Origin: Pteria penguin
Taxonomy: Eukaryota > Mollusca > Bivalvia > Pterioida > Pteriidae
NCBI GenBank assembly: GCA_035048485.1
Contig: CM068587.1
Coordinates: 44,119,996-44,183,995, forward strand
DNA: 64,000 bases
Direction of reading: 5' to 3'
Position 1 is the stretch's first letter. Each line of letters opens with the position of its first letter. Position numbers and translations under genes: made by a program. Under the pieces are notes generated by a model. That model saw only the letters and a list, made by a program, of their open reading frames with translations, had not been told where the DNA came from and did not search any database. This document shows positions 45,430 to 58,009 of the stretch, one piece after another.

Positions 45430-45747
45430 TTAACGGGGTTACGTCACCAATTTATCAACTTTATCGTCAGTTGAATTCACTCTGTATCACCAATGACATT
45501 TATCAAGCCTATCGTCAGTTGTATTCACTCTATATCACCAATGGCATTTGTCAACTTTATCGTCAGTTGAATTCACTTCTATATCACCAATTACATTTAT
45601 CAACTTTATCGTCAGTTGTATTCACTCTACATTACCAATGACATTTGTCAACTTTATCGTCAGTTGTATTCACTCTACATCACCAATGACATTTATCAAC
45701 TTTATCGTCAGTTGAATTCATTCTGTATCACCAATGACATTTATAAA
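45430..45747. repeat. 48-bp satellite, part before the SINE
   Basis: Units of TTGTATTCACTCTACATCAC, CAATGACATTTATCAACTTT and ATCGTCAG, more diverged than the part after the SINE. Lies in the long SORD intron. Confidence 0.94.
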
Positions 45748-45920
45748 GTTGGTTGGTTGGTTGATTGGTGTTTTACGTCGCTTTCAATAATATTTCAGTT
45801 ATATCGCGACATGGAAGCAGGAGGTTACCAATCTTTTAAACATAGTGGCGCAACCCGGGAATCGAACCCGGATCGTCGGCGCCGCAAGCCAAGCGCTTAA
45901 CCACTACACAAAGCCTGCCC
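45748..45920 (-). mobile_element. SINE-2 (tRNA-derived), full length, inserted in the 48-bp array
   Basis: Minus orientation: (GGTT)n tail at the low end, then CGACATGGAAGCAGGAGGTT, CATAGTGGCGCAACCCGGGA, the complemented B-box ATCGAACCCGG and head AAGCGCTTAACCACTACACA. TTATAAA and TTATCAAA at the borders come from the array unit. The insertion therefore interrupts an existing array. Confidence 0.93.
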
Positions 45921-46640
45921 CCCACTTATCAAATCTATCGTCAGTTGTATTCACTCTACATCACCAATGACATTTATCAACTTTATCGTCAGTTGTATTC
46001 ACATTACATCACCAATGACATTTATCAACTTTATCGTCAGTTGTATTCACTCTACATCACCAATGACATTTATCAACTTTATCGTCAGTTGAATGCACTC
46101 TACATCACCTATGACATTTATCAACTTTATCGTCAGTTGTATTCACATTACATCACCAATGACATTTATCAACTTTATCGTCAGTTGTATTCACTCTACA
46201 TCACCTATGACATTTATCAACTTTATCGTCAGTTGAATGCACTCTACATCACCAATGACATTTATCAACTTTATCGTCAGTTGTATTCACTCTACATCAC
46301 CTATGACATTTATCAACTTTATCGTCAGTTGAATGCACTCTACATCACCGATGACATTTATCAACTTTATCGTCAGTTGTATTCACTCTACATCACCGAT
46401 GACATTTATCAACTTTATCGTCAGTTGTATTCACTTTACATCACCAATGACATTTATCAACTTTATCGTCAGTTGTATTCACTCTACATCACCAATGACA
46501 TTTATCAACTTTATCGTCAGTTGTATTCACTCTTTATCATCAATGACATTTATCAACTTTATCGTCAGTTGTATTCACTTTACATCACCAATGATATTTA
46601 TCAACTTTATCGTGAATTGTATTTATGAGTCTAAGTCAAC
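45921..46640. repeat. 48-bp satellite, part after the SINE, about 15 copies
   Basis: The unit is a multiple of three without stops, so a 227-codon frame of a 16-residue repeat (YSLYITNDIYQLYRQL) runs through it. It has no start context, splice sites or flanking coding DNA and lies on the strand opposite to the host gene. I treat it as non-coding. Confidence 0.94.
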
Positions 46641-47399
46641 AATGTCATTTATCAAGTTTATCTTTACTTGTATCTTCAAGATTTAATACTACATGCCAAT
46701 CACCGATATTTATCCATTTACCAAGTTTGTTGGAACTTGAAAATTTAATTCTTTACAATGACTTTTTCACAAACTTCACTTTAATTTCTATTCACTTGGT
46801 CAGAAATTCATTTATCTACTTGTGTATTATTTTGTTATTTTCTTTGTATTCTTGGATAGACAAAACACAAAATACTTGGAATTTTCAAGATAGCCGATAA
46901 TTCATTTTGTCAAAGAATAACTTCATATATGCGTAGAAAGGTACTACCTTTTTATGAGAGTATTTTAAACATACTGAGTCATTGGACCTTTATTTAATAT
47001 TAAATAAAACAGGTATAGTTATGCACATGTATACAAGTACATATACTTCTCTTTTATGATTCTAAATGTCATTCTAGTGTTAGTTTTACGGTTATTCCCC
47101 TTTGAAGGGTAACATCGGCTTTTTCTCTTGATAGACATATTAAGTAATACTGATTCACATCCGTGTACACTTGCTGTTATTAATTCGTTGGTCAACCAGA
47201 CGTAACCACGGATACTTAATTAATACTACCAGGCTCATGAATGCCACATCTGGCATGCGTTGACCTGTCCTCCCTTGACAAACAACATTCTTTTCAATAG
47301 GACGTTTGATTTAGATCAATTAAATGTTAAAACTTTGAGGCTCAAAAAGCACTGACGCCGAATAGATGATGTTGACTATGTCTACTACTTTTTATGTTA
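46641..47399. other. unique intronic DNA
   Basis: No coding exon found. 47090-47320 is repeat-free with higher complexity (for example CACATCTGGCATGCGTTGAC near 47244). It is a candidate regulatory island by elimination only. Confidence 0.4.
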
Positions 47400-47480
47400 T
47401 ATACGTATTGATTGGAATATGTTACATAAGATGGCATGACACTGAAAGATAATGTAACATAAAGGTGTAAATGACGTTAC
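47400..47480. repeat. isolated unit of the 72-bp satellite
   Basis: One unit (TGGAATATGTTACATAAGAT, GGCATGACACTGAAAGATAA, TGTAACATAAAGGTGTAAAT, GACGTTA) about 1 kb before the main array at 48528. It ends where a G-rich dispersed element begins. Confidence 0.85.
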
Positions 47481-47600
47481 AGGGGCGTAGGAGAAGGGGG
47501 GGGGGGGGAGCGGGGGCACGTGCGCCCCCCCCCCCTTTGAAAAGTGTGGGGGGGGGCGCACAACCATGTTTGTGCCCCCTTTTAGAGTAATATTTAAGGT
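47480..47600. repeat. G/C-run dispersed element (ACAGGGGCGTAGGAG type)
   Basis: ACAGGGGCGTAGGAGAAGG, a G run, GGGGGCACGTGCGCC and a C run, then TGTGCCCCCTTTTAGAGTA. The inverted GGGCAC/GTGCCC arrangement is typical of a MITE-like terminus, but the other end was not delimited. Confidence 0.5.
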
Positions 47601-47886
47601 TTAAATAAACTTAGATTAGACATTTTAAGCGAAGTTAATCTATTTTCTTTAATATTTTTAATGTCTGATTTTTAATCCGTAACTACAAAATTACGGATAG
47701 GGTTTTCTGTTTTACTGGCGTTTGATGTATCTGATTACGCAACATGTTCTTATGCTTATGCATTAGAGTGATGTCATCCATTGTACTGTTGTAAGTATTT
47801 ATCATGTTTTGAATGATATTATACAAGTCCGAGATTATGCAATAGAGTCGCATTATTATAGTTTGCTCTTATCTGAAAGATATAAG

Positions 47887-48005
47887 CAGGTGTAGCCCAG
47901 AGGATGAGCTGAGTTGTTCAGCTTGTGACCAAGAGGTCCGGGATCGACACCCGTCGGGGGCATACCGGTGCTCTGTCTTTCGGATGAGACTCTGACGGAT
48001 AACGT
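47887..48005 (+). mobile_element. SINE-1, diverged 5' part
   Basis: Head GCAGGTGTAGCCCAGAGGAT, B-box region GGGATCGACACCCG, body GCTCTGTCTTTCGGATGAGA. The rest is lost. Confidence 0.8.
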
Positions 48006-48289
48006 GTCTGACATTCAAATTGCAAGACAATTCGTCAGCAAGAACGAGCACTGTGAATCTTTCTTTGGAAAGTATTAAAGTGTGAACATTGTAACATGAT
48101 GAGCAGCCACGGACCTTTAATGTGCATACCACCAAATTAACTTGTGCATAAAAGTGTGAAATAAAAAATAACCTCACTGTAACATGTTTTGTTGCTGATT
48201 AGTAGCCATAGTAGCCACTAAAGCACTAAAAGTAAATAATTCGTCTTTTATTTAATCATTCAGAGAGAGAGAAATTGGAATAAATTTAA

Positions 48290-48527
48290 TCTGAAGTTTT
48301 TTTATGCGCCGGATCGAAATGTTTTTGTCCTGTCTAGTGGCTGTTGTAAACCTTGCCATAACTTTTGAACCGTAAAAGATAGACTTCATATTTGGCATGC
48401 ATACTCCACTAATGAAGCCCTTTCAATTGACACCGGACGAGGTCAATGACCTTGAGACCTTCACTGTAACGTTCGTGCTAAAATAGCTTTTTCGGACTTT
48501 GTTGCCGCCAGGGACACCTGACGTTAT
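48290..48527 (+). repeat. dispersed module GCCGGATCGAAATG ... AATGACCTTGAGACC
   Basis: Contains TTGTAAACCTTGCCATAACT, TTTGAACCGTAAAAGATAGA and CACCGGACGAGGTCAATGAC. I recognise the style as a dispersed mollusc-type repeat. No coding capacity. Confidence 0.45.
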
Positions 48528-49245
48528 TGATCAGAATATGTTTCATGAGATGACATGACACTGTAAGATAATGTAACAGAAATGTGTAAATGACGTTATT
48601 GATTAGAATATGTCTCATGAGATGGCATGACACTGTAAGATAATGTAACAGAAATGTGTAAATGACGTTATTGATTAGAATACATGTATGTCTCATGAGA
48701 TGGCATGACACTGTAAGATAATGTAACAGAAATGTGTAAATGACGTTATTGATTAGAGTATGTCTCATGAGATGGCATGACACTGTAAGATAATGTAACA
48801 GAAATGTGTAAATGACGTTATTGATTAGAGTATGTCTCATGAGATGGCATGACACTGTAAGATAATGTAACAGAAATGTGTAAATGACGTTATTGATTAG
48901 AATATGTTACATGGGATGACATGACACCGTAAGATAATGTAGCATTAAGATGTAAATGACGCTATTAGTTGTAATATGTCTCATGACATGACATGACACT
49001 GTGAGATAATCTAACATAAAGGTGTATATGACGTTATTGGTTAGAATATGTCCCATGAGATGACATGGCACTGTAACATATGTAACAAAAAAGTGTAAAT
49101 GACGTTATTGATTATAACATGTCTCATGAGATGACATGACACTGTGAGATACAGAAGATGGCATGACACTGTGAGATAATGTAACATAAAGGTGTAAATG
49201 ACGTTATTGATTGGAACATGTCTCATAAATATGACATGACACTGT
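48528..49245. repeat. 72-bp satellite, about 10 copies
   Basis: The unit is GACGTTATTGATTAGAATAT, GTCTCATGAGATGGCATGAC, ACTGTAAGATAATGTAACAG and AAATGTGTAAAT. The first five or so units are almost identical; later ones diverge and shorten. An in-frame minus-strand reading (MSCHLMRHTLINNVIYTFLL) is a repeat artefact. Confidence 0.94.
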
Positions 49246-49485
49246 GGGATACATAATTTATACATAACACAGAATTTAGAAATACTTGGGTTCAAAGTGA
49301 TATGTCCTTGTCCTGTGACTCGGTGAATTGTTGTGATTAAGGCTACTGTACATTGCGTTGTGTTTATGTATTTGAATATTTGTTATTTGTTCACTGTATA
49401 CTTGTCGTAACAAACAAATACAAAGTGTAGCTGGTATATGTCGATTACGCATCTTGAAAATATAGTAACAAGTAAGGTAAATATA

Positions 49486-52400
49486 ATGACCAGTCTGGAG
49501 TTTAGGTCTTCTGGCGGATTGATTGGATGTTGTATCACTGCGCTATATGGCTGATGACCAGTCTGGAGTTTAGATCTTCCGGCGGATTGTTTGGATGTTG
49601 TATCACTGCGCTATATGGCTAATGACCAGTCTGGAGTTTAGGTCTTCCGGCGGATTGTTTGGATGTTGTATCCCTGCGCTATATGGCTGATGACTAGTCT
49701 GGAGTTTAGGTCTTCCCGTGGATTGTTTGGATGTATCACTGCACTATATGGCTGATGACCAGTCTGGAGAGGTCTTCCGGCGGATTGTTTGGATGTTGTA
49801 TCACTGCGCTATATGGCTGATAACCAGTCTGGAGTTTAAGTCTTCCCGAGGATTGTTTGGATGTTGTATCATTGCGCTATATGGCAGATAACCAGTCTGG
49901 AGTTTAGGTCTTCCCGCGGATTGTTTGGATGTATCACTGCGCTATATGGCTGATGACCAGTCTGGAGATTAGGTCTTCCCGTGGATTGTTTGGATGTTGT
50001 ATCACTGCGCTATATGGCTGATAACCAGTCTGGAGTTTAGGTCTTCCCGCGGATTGTTTGGATTGTGTATCACTGCGCTATATGGCTGATAACCAGTCTG
50101 GAGTTTAGGTCTTCCCGCGGATTGTTTGGATGTATCAGTGCGCTATATGGCTGATGACCAGTCTGGAGATTAGGTTCTCCCGAGGATTGTTTGGATGTTG
50201 TATCACTGCGCTATATGGCTGATGACCAGTCTGGCGATTAGGTCTTCCCGTGGATTCTTTGGATGTTGTATCACTACGCTATATGGCTGATGACCAGTCT
50301 GGAGATTAGGTCTTCCGGCGGATTGTTTGGATGTTGTATCACTGCGCTATATGGCTGATGACCAGTCTGGAGTTTAGGTCTTCCCATGGATTGTTTAGAT
50401 GTTGTATCACTGCGCTATATGGCTGATGACCAGTCTGGAGTTTAGGTCTTCCCATGGATTGTTTGGATGTTGTATCACTGCGCTATATGGCTGATGACCA
50501 GTCTGGAGTTTAGGTCTTCCCGTGGATTGTTTGGATGTTGTATCACTGCGCTATATGGCTGATGACCAGTCTGGAGATTAGGTTTTGCCGAGGATTGTTT
50601 GGATGTTGTATCACTGCGCTATATGGCTACTGACCAGTCTGGAGTTTAGGTCTTCCCGCGGATTGTTTGGATGTTGTATCACTGCACTATATGGCTGATG
50701 ACCAGTCTGGAGTTTAGGTCTTCCCATGGATTGTTTGGATGTTGTATCCCTGCGCTCTATGGCTGATGACTAGTCTGGAGTTTAGGTCTTCTGGCGGATT
50801 GTTTGGATGTATCACTGCACTATATGGCTGATGACCAGTGTGGAGAGGTCTTCCCGCGGATTGTTTGGATGTTGTATCACTGCGCTATATGGCTGATAAC
50901 CAGTCTGGAGTTTAGGTCTTTCCGCCCGCGGATTGTTTGGATGTATCACTGCGCTATATGGCTGATGAGCAGTCTGGAGATTAGGTCTTCCCGTGGATTG
51001 TTTGGATGTTGTATCACTGCGCTATATGGCTGATAACAAGTCTGGATTTTAGGTCTTCCCGCGGATTGTTTCGATGTTGTATCACTGCGCTATATGGCTG
51101 ATGACCAGTCTGGAGTTTAGGTCTTCCCATGGATTGTTTCGATGTTGTATCACTGCGCTATATGGCTGATAACCAGTCTGGCGATTAGGTCTTCCCGTGG
51201 ATTGTTTGGATGTTGTATCACTGCGCTATATGGCTGATGACCAGTCTGGAGATTAGGTCTTCCGGCGGATTGTTTGGATGTTGTATCACTGCGCTATATG
51301 GCTGATGACCAGTCTGGAGTTTAGGTCTTCCCGCGGATTGTTTCGATGTTGTATCACTGCGCTATATGGCTAATGACCAGTCTGGGGTTTAGGTCTTCCC
51401 GTAGATTGTTTGGATGTTGTATCACTGCGCTATATGGCTGATGACCAGTCTGGAGTTTAGGTCTTCCCATGGATTGTTTGGATGTTGTATCATTGCACTA
51501 TATGGCTGATGACCAGTCTGGAGATTAGGTCTTCCCGTGGATTGTTTGGATGTTGTATCACTGCGCTATATGGCTGATGACCAGTCTGGAGATTAGGTTT
51601 TCCCGAGGATTGTTTGGATGTTGTATCACTGCGCTATATGGCTGATGACCAGTCTGGAGTTTAGGTCTTCCCGCGGATTGTTTGGATGTTGTATCACTGC
51701 ACTATATGGCTGATGACCAGTCTGGAGTTAAGGTCTTCCCGTGGATTGTTTGGATGTTGTATCACTGCGCTATATGGCTGATGACCAGTCTGGAGATTAG
51801 GTCTTCCGGCGGATTGTTTGGATGTTGTATCACTGCGCTATATGGCTGATGACCAGTCTGGAGTTTAGGTCTTCCCGTGGATTGTTTGGATGTTGTATCA
51901 CTGCGCTATATGGCTGATAACCAGTCTGGAGATTAGGTTTCCCGAGGATTGTTTGGATGTTGTATCACTGCGCTATATGGCTAATGACCAGTCTGGAGTT
52001 TAGGTCTTCGCTTGGATTGTTTGGATCTTCTATCACTGCGCTATATGGCTGATGACCAGTCTGGAGTTTAGGTCTTCTCATGGATTGTTTGGATGTTGTA
52101 TCACAACGCTATATGGCTGATGACCAGTCTGGAGTTTAGGTCTTCCCATGGATTGTTTGGATGTTGTATCACTGCGCTATATGGCTGATAACAAGTCTGG
52201 AGATTAGGTCTTCCCGCGGATTGTTTGGATGTTGTATCACTGCGCTATATGGCTGATGACCAGTCTGGAGTTTAGGTCTTCCCGCGGATTGTTTGGATGT
52301 TGTATCACTGCGCTATATGGCTGATGACCAGTCTGGAGATTAGGTTTTCCCATGGATTCTTTGGATGTTGTATCACTGCGCTATATGGCTGATGACCAGT

Positions 52401-55400
52401 CTGGAGTTTAGGTCTTCCCGTGGATTGTTTGGATGTTGTATCACTGCGCTATATGGCTGATAACCAGTCTGGAGATTAGGTCTTCCGGCGGATTGTTTGG
52501 ATGTTGTATCACTGCGCTATATGGCTAATGACCAGTCTGGAGTTTAGGTCTTCCCATGGATTGTTTCGATGTTGTATCACTGCGCTATATGGCTGATGAC
52601 CAGTCTGGAGTTTAGGTCTTCCCGTGGACTGTTTGGATGTTGTATCATTGCGCTATATGGCTGATGACCAGTCTGGAGTTTAGGTCTTCCCGCGGATTGT
52701 TTGGATGTATCACTGCGCTATATGGCTGATGACCAGTCTGGAGGTAAGGTCTTCCCGTGGATTGTTTGGATGTTGTATCACTGCGCTATATGGCTGATGA
52801 CCAGTCTGGAGATTAGGTCTTCCGGCCGATTGTTTGGATGTTGTATCACTGCGCTATATGGCTGATGACCAGTCTGGAGTTTAGGTCTTCCCGTGGATTG
52901 TTTGGATGTTGTATCACTGCGCTATATGGCTGATAACCAGTCTGGAGATTAGGTTTCCCGAGGATTGTTTGGATGTTGTATCACTGCGCTATATGGCTAA
53001 TGACCAGTCTGGAGTTTAGGTCTTCGCTTGGATTGTTTGGATGTTCTATCACTGCGCTATATGGCTGATGACCAGTCTGGAGTTTAGGTCTTCTCATGGA
53101 TTGTTTGGATGTTGTATCACAACGCTACATGGCTGATGACCAGTCTGGAGTTTAGGTCTTCCCATGGATTGTTTGGATGTTGTATCACTGCGCTATATGG
53201 CTGATAACAAGTCTGGAGATTAGGTCTTCCCGCGGATTGTTTGGATGTTGTATCACTGCGCTATATGGCTGATGACCAGTCTGGAGTTTAGGTCTTCCCG
53301 CGGATTTTTTGGATGTTGTATCACTGCGCTATATGGCTGATGACCAGTCTGGAGATTAGGTTTTCCCATGGATTGTTTGGATGTTGTATCACTGCGCTAT
53401 ATGGCTGATGACCAGTCTGGAGTTTAGGTCTTCCCGTGGATTGTTTGGATGTTGTATCACTGCGCTATATGGCTGATAACCAGTCTGGAGATTAGGTCTT
53501 CCGGCGGATTGTTTGGATGTTGTATCACTGCGCTATATGGCTAATGACCAGTCTGGAGTTTAGGTCTTCCCGTGGATTGTTTCGATGTTGTATCACTGCG
53601 CTATATGGCTAATGACCAGTCTGGAGTTTAGGTCTTCCCGTGGATTGTTTGGATGTTGTATCACTGCGCTATATGGCTGATAACCAGTCTGGAGATTAGG
53701 TTTCCCGAGGATTGTTTGGATGTTGTATCACTGCGCTATATGGCTAATGACCAGTCTGGAGTTTAGGTCTTCGCTTGGATTGTTTGGATGTTCTATCACT
53801 GCGCTATATGGCTGATGACCAGTCTGGAGTTTAGGTCTTCTCATGGATTGTTTGGATGTTGTATCACAACGCTACATGGCTGATGACCAGTCTGGAGTTT
53901 AGGTCTTCCCATGGATTGTTTGGATGTTGTATCACTGCGCTATATGGCTGATAACAAGTCTGGAGATTAGGTCTTCCCGCGGATTGTTTGGATGTTGTAT
54001 CACTGCGCTATATGGCTGATGACCAGTCTGGAGTTTAGGTCTTCCCGCGGATTGTTTGGATGTTGTATCACTGCGCTATATGGCTGATGACCAGTCTGGA
54101 GTTTAGGTCTTCCCATGGATTGTTTGGATGTTGTATCACTGCGCTATATGGCTGATGACCAGTCTGGAGTTTAGGTCTTCCCGTGGATTGTTTGGATGTT
54201 GTATCACTGCGCTATATGGCTGATAACCAGTCTGGAGATTAGGTCTTCCGGCGGATTGTTTGGATGTTGTATCACTGCGCTATATGGCTAATGACCAGTC
54301 TGGAGTTTAGGTCTTCCCGTGGATTGTTTCGATGTTGTATCACTGCGCTATATGGCTAATGACCAGTCTGGAGTTTAGGTCTTCTCATGGATTGTTTGGA
54401 TGTTGTATCACAACGCTACATGGCTGATGACCAGTCTGGAGTTTAGGTCTTCCCATGGATTGTTTGGATGTTGTATCACTGCGCTATATGGCTGATAACA
54501 AGTCTGGAGATTAGGTCTTCCCGCGGATTGTTTGGATGTTGTATCACTGCGCTATATGGCTGATGACCAGTCTGGAGATTAGGTCTTCCCGCGGATTGTT
54601 TGGATGTTGTATCACTGCGCTATATGGCTGATGACCAGTCTGGAGATTAGGTTTTCCCATGGATTGTTTGGATGTTGTATCACTGCGCTATATGGCTGAT
54701 GACCAGTCTGGAGTTTAGGTCTTCCCGTGGATTGTTTGGATGTTGTATCACTGCGCTATATGGCTGATAACCAGTCTGGAGATTAGGTCTTCCGGCGGAT
54801 TGTTTGGATGTTGTATCACTGCGCTATATGGCTAATGACCAGTCTGGAGTTTAGGTCTTCCCGTGGATTGTTTCGATGTTGTATCACTGCGCTATATGGC
54901 TAATGACCAGTCTGGAGTTTAGGTCTTCCCGTGGATTGTTTGGATGTTGTATCACTGCACTATATGGCTGATGACCAGTCTGGAGTTTAGGTCTTCCCAT
55001 GGATTGTTTCGATGTTGTATCACTGCGCTATATGGCTGATGACCAGTCTGGAGTTTAGGTCTTCCCGTGGATTGTGTGGATGTTGTATCACTGCGCTATA
55101 TGGCTGATGACCAGTCTGGAGTTTAGGTCTTCCCGCGGATTGTTTGGATGTATCACTGCGCTATATGGCTGATGACCAGTCTGGAGTTAAGGTCTTCCCG
55201 TGGATTGTTTGGATGTTGTATCACTGCGCTATATGGCTGATGACCAGTCTGGAGATTAGGTCTTCCCGCGGATTGTTTGGATGTTGTATCACTGCGCTAT
55301 ATGGCTGATGACCAGTCTGGAGTTTAGGTCTTCCCGTGGATTGTTTGGATGTTGTATCACTGCGCTATATGGCTGATAACCAGTCTGGAGATTCGGTTTC

Positions 55401-57441
55401 CCGAGGATTGTTTGGATGTTGTATCACTGCGCTATATGGCTAATGACCAGTCTGGAGTTTAGGTCTTCGCTTGGATTGTTTGGATGTTATATCACTGCGC
55501 TATATGGCTGATGACCAGTCTGGAGTTTAGGTCTTCTCATGGATTGTTTGGATGTTGTATCACAACGCTATATGGCTGATGACCAGTCTGGAGTTTAGGT
55601 CTTCCCATGGATTGTTTGGATGTTGTATCACTGCGCTATATGGCTGATAACCAGTCTGGAGATTAGGTCTTCCCGCGGATTGTTTGGATGTTGTATCACT
55701 GCGCTATATGGCTGATGACCAGTCTGGAGTTTAGGTCTTCCCGCGGATTGTTTGGATGTTGTATCACTGCGTTCTATGGCTGATGACCAGTCTGGAGATT
55801 AGGTTTTCCCATGGATTGTTTGGATGTTGTATCACTGCGCTATATGGCTGATGACCAGTCTGGAGTTTAGGTCTTCCCGTGGATTGTTTGGATGTTGTAT
55901 CACTGCGCTATATGGCTGATAACCAGTCTGGAGATTAGGTCTTCCGGCGGATTGTTTGGATGTTGTATCACTGCGCTATATGGCTAATGACCAGTCTGGA
56001 GTTTAGGTCTTCCCGTGGATTGTTTGGATGTTGTATCACTGCGCTATATGGCTGATGACCAATCTGGAGATTAGGTTTTCCCGAGGATTGTTTGGATGTT
56101 GTATCACTGCGCTATATGGCTGATGACCAGTCTGGAGTTTAGGTCTTCTCATGGATTGTTTGGATGTTGTATCACTGCGCTATATGGCTGATGACCAGTC
56201 TGGAGTTTAGGTCTTCCCATGGATTGTTTGGATGTTGTATCATTGCGCTATATGGCTGATGACCAGTCTGGAGATTAGGTCTTCCCGTGGATTAGTTGGA
56301 TGTTGTATCACTGCGCTATATGGCTGATGACCAGTCTGGAGGTAAGGTCTTCCCGCGGATTGTTTGGATGTTGTATCACTGCGCTATATGGCTGATGACC
56401 AGTCTGGAGATTAGGTCTTCCGGCGGATTGTTTGGATGTTGTATCACTGCGCTATATGGCTAATGACCAGTCTGGAGTTTAGGTCTTCCCATGGATTGTT
56501 TCGATGTTGTATCACTGCGCTATATGGCTGATAACCAGTCTGGAGTTTAGGTCTTCCCGTGGATTGTTTGGATGTTGTATCACTGCGCTATATGGCTGAT
56601 GACCAGTCTGGAGTTTAGGTCTTCCCGTGGATTGTTTGGATGTTGTATCACTGCGCTATATGGCTGATGACCAGTCTGGAGTTTTGGTCTTCCCGTGGAT
56701 TGTTTGGATGTTGTATCATTGCGCTATATGGCTGATGACCAGTCTGGAGTTTAGGTCTTCCCGCGGATTATTTGGATGTATCACTGCGCTATATGGCTGA
56801 TGACCAGTCTGGAGGTAAGGTCTTCCCGTGGATTGTTTGGATGTTGTATCACTGCGGTATATGGCTGATGACCAGTCTGGAGATTAGGTCTTCCGGCGGA
56901 TTGTTTGGATGTTGTATCAGTGCGCTATATGGCTGATGACCAGTCTGGAGTTTAGGTCTTCCCGTGGATTGTTTGGATGTTGTATCACTGCGCTATATGG
57001 CTGATAATCAGTCTGGAGATTAGGTTTCCCGAGGATTGTTTGGATGTTGTATCACTGCGCTATATGGCTAATGACCAGTCTGGAGTTTAGGTCTTCCCGC
57101 GGATTGTTTGGATGTTGTATCACTGCGCTATATGGCTGATGACCAGTCTGGAGTTTAGGTCTTCTCATGGATTGTTTGGATGTTGTATCACTGTGCTATA
57201 TGGCTGATAACCAGTCTGGAGATTAGGTCTTCCGGCGGATTGTTTGGATGTTGTATCACTGCGCTATATGGCTGATAACCAGTCTGGAGATTAGGTCTTC
57301 CGGCGGATTGGTTGGTTGGTTGATTGGTGTTTTACGTCGCTTTCAACAATATTTCAGTTATATCGCGACATGGAAGTTTAGGTCTTCCCGTGGATTGTGT
57401 GGATGTTGTATCATTGTGCTATATGGCTGATGAGCAGTCTG
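49486..57441. repeat. 68-bp satellite, about 117 copies (7.96 kb), inside the SORD intron
   Basis: The unit is GATGACCAGTCTGGAGTTTA, GGTCTTCCCGTGGATTGTTT, GGATGTTGTATCACTGCGCT and ATATGGCT. Variation is confined to a few sites: GTTTA/GATTA, a CCCGTGG/CCCGCGG/CCCATGG/CCGGCGG/CCCGAGG segment, GATGACC/GATAACC/TAATGACC, and a 3-base deletion giving GGATGTATCAC. Rare variants (TCTTCGCTTGG, ATCACAACGCT) recur in the same order at several places, showing block duplication. It makes up more than half of the 14.4-kb intron. No gene is encoded and stops are frequent. A SINE-2 fragment is embedded in one of the last units. Confidence 0.98.
57307..57377 (-). mobile_element. SINE-2 3' fragment inside a satellite unit
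   Basis: GGTTGGTTGGTTGATTGGTG, TTTTACGTCGCTTTCAACAA, TATTTCAGTTATATCGCGAC and ATGGAAG match the complemented SINE-2 tail and body. The left side is a satellite unit broken at GGCGGATTG and the right side restarts at TTTAGGTCTTCCCG. The tRNA head is missing and the junctions lie inside the unit. Confidence 0.9.
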
Positions 57442-58009
57442 CAGACATTCATTCTTTGTCAATTTCTTGAAGGTTTCCCCGACACATCACAAATCTTAGT
57501 CCTCCTAAGTCCCTTCTAAACACATAAAATTTGCCAACTGAGTATAGCTGCTATAACCCTCCATTCTATGGTAGGCAAACAAAGCATGGCTATCAAAGGA
57601 ATCGAATCCGCGTCTTTCCGTAATATATACGATTGTTCTATACCGCTGAGTCGATGACAGTCACGAGGTGTCCTATTCTATACCCGACCTTAAATTCCTT
57701 AAAAGTCGCCAAAATTTCTTTCCTCGGTAAACGGATCAATAGGCAAGATTCAGAGCATTGCAGTATAAAAAAAGTAATAATAATAATATAAATATATAAA
57801 TAACATACATATATTAACATTAAGTAACAGCTCGCAACAGAAATTTACGTTAGATCAGTCATTAGCTGACAAATTTTTCGTTTGTTTCTGCTCACGAGAT
57901 GTAAATGATAAGCATGCAGATGATTCAGATTACATTACAAATCAGTAGGTTGTCCACAAGCAGTAGAAAGTCTGTGTTTTACCTTCCACTGACAAATCGA
58001 GGGTATGTT
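57442..58009. other. intronic DNA with a worn tRNA-like segment
   Basis: 57595-57660 (minus) has a B-box-like GGATTCGATTCC with tRNA-like surroundings, perhaps a relic of another SINE. Otherwise nothing recognised. Confidence 0.4.

Noticed and set aside
45945..46628. 227-codon frame of a YITNDIYQLYRQL repeat
   Set aside because: Exact product of the 48-bp satellite, on the strand opposite to the host gene, with no gene-like start or exon signals.
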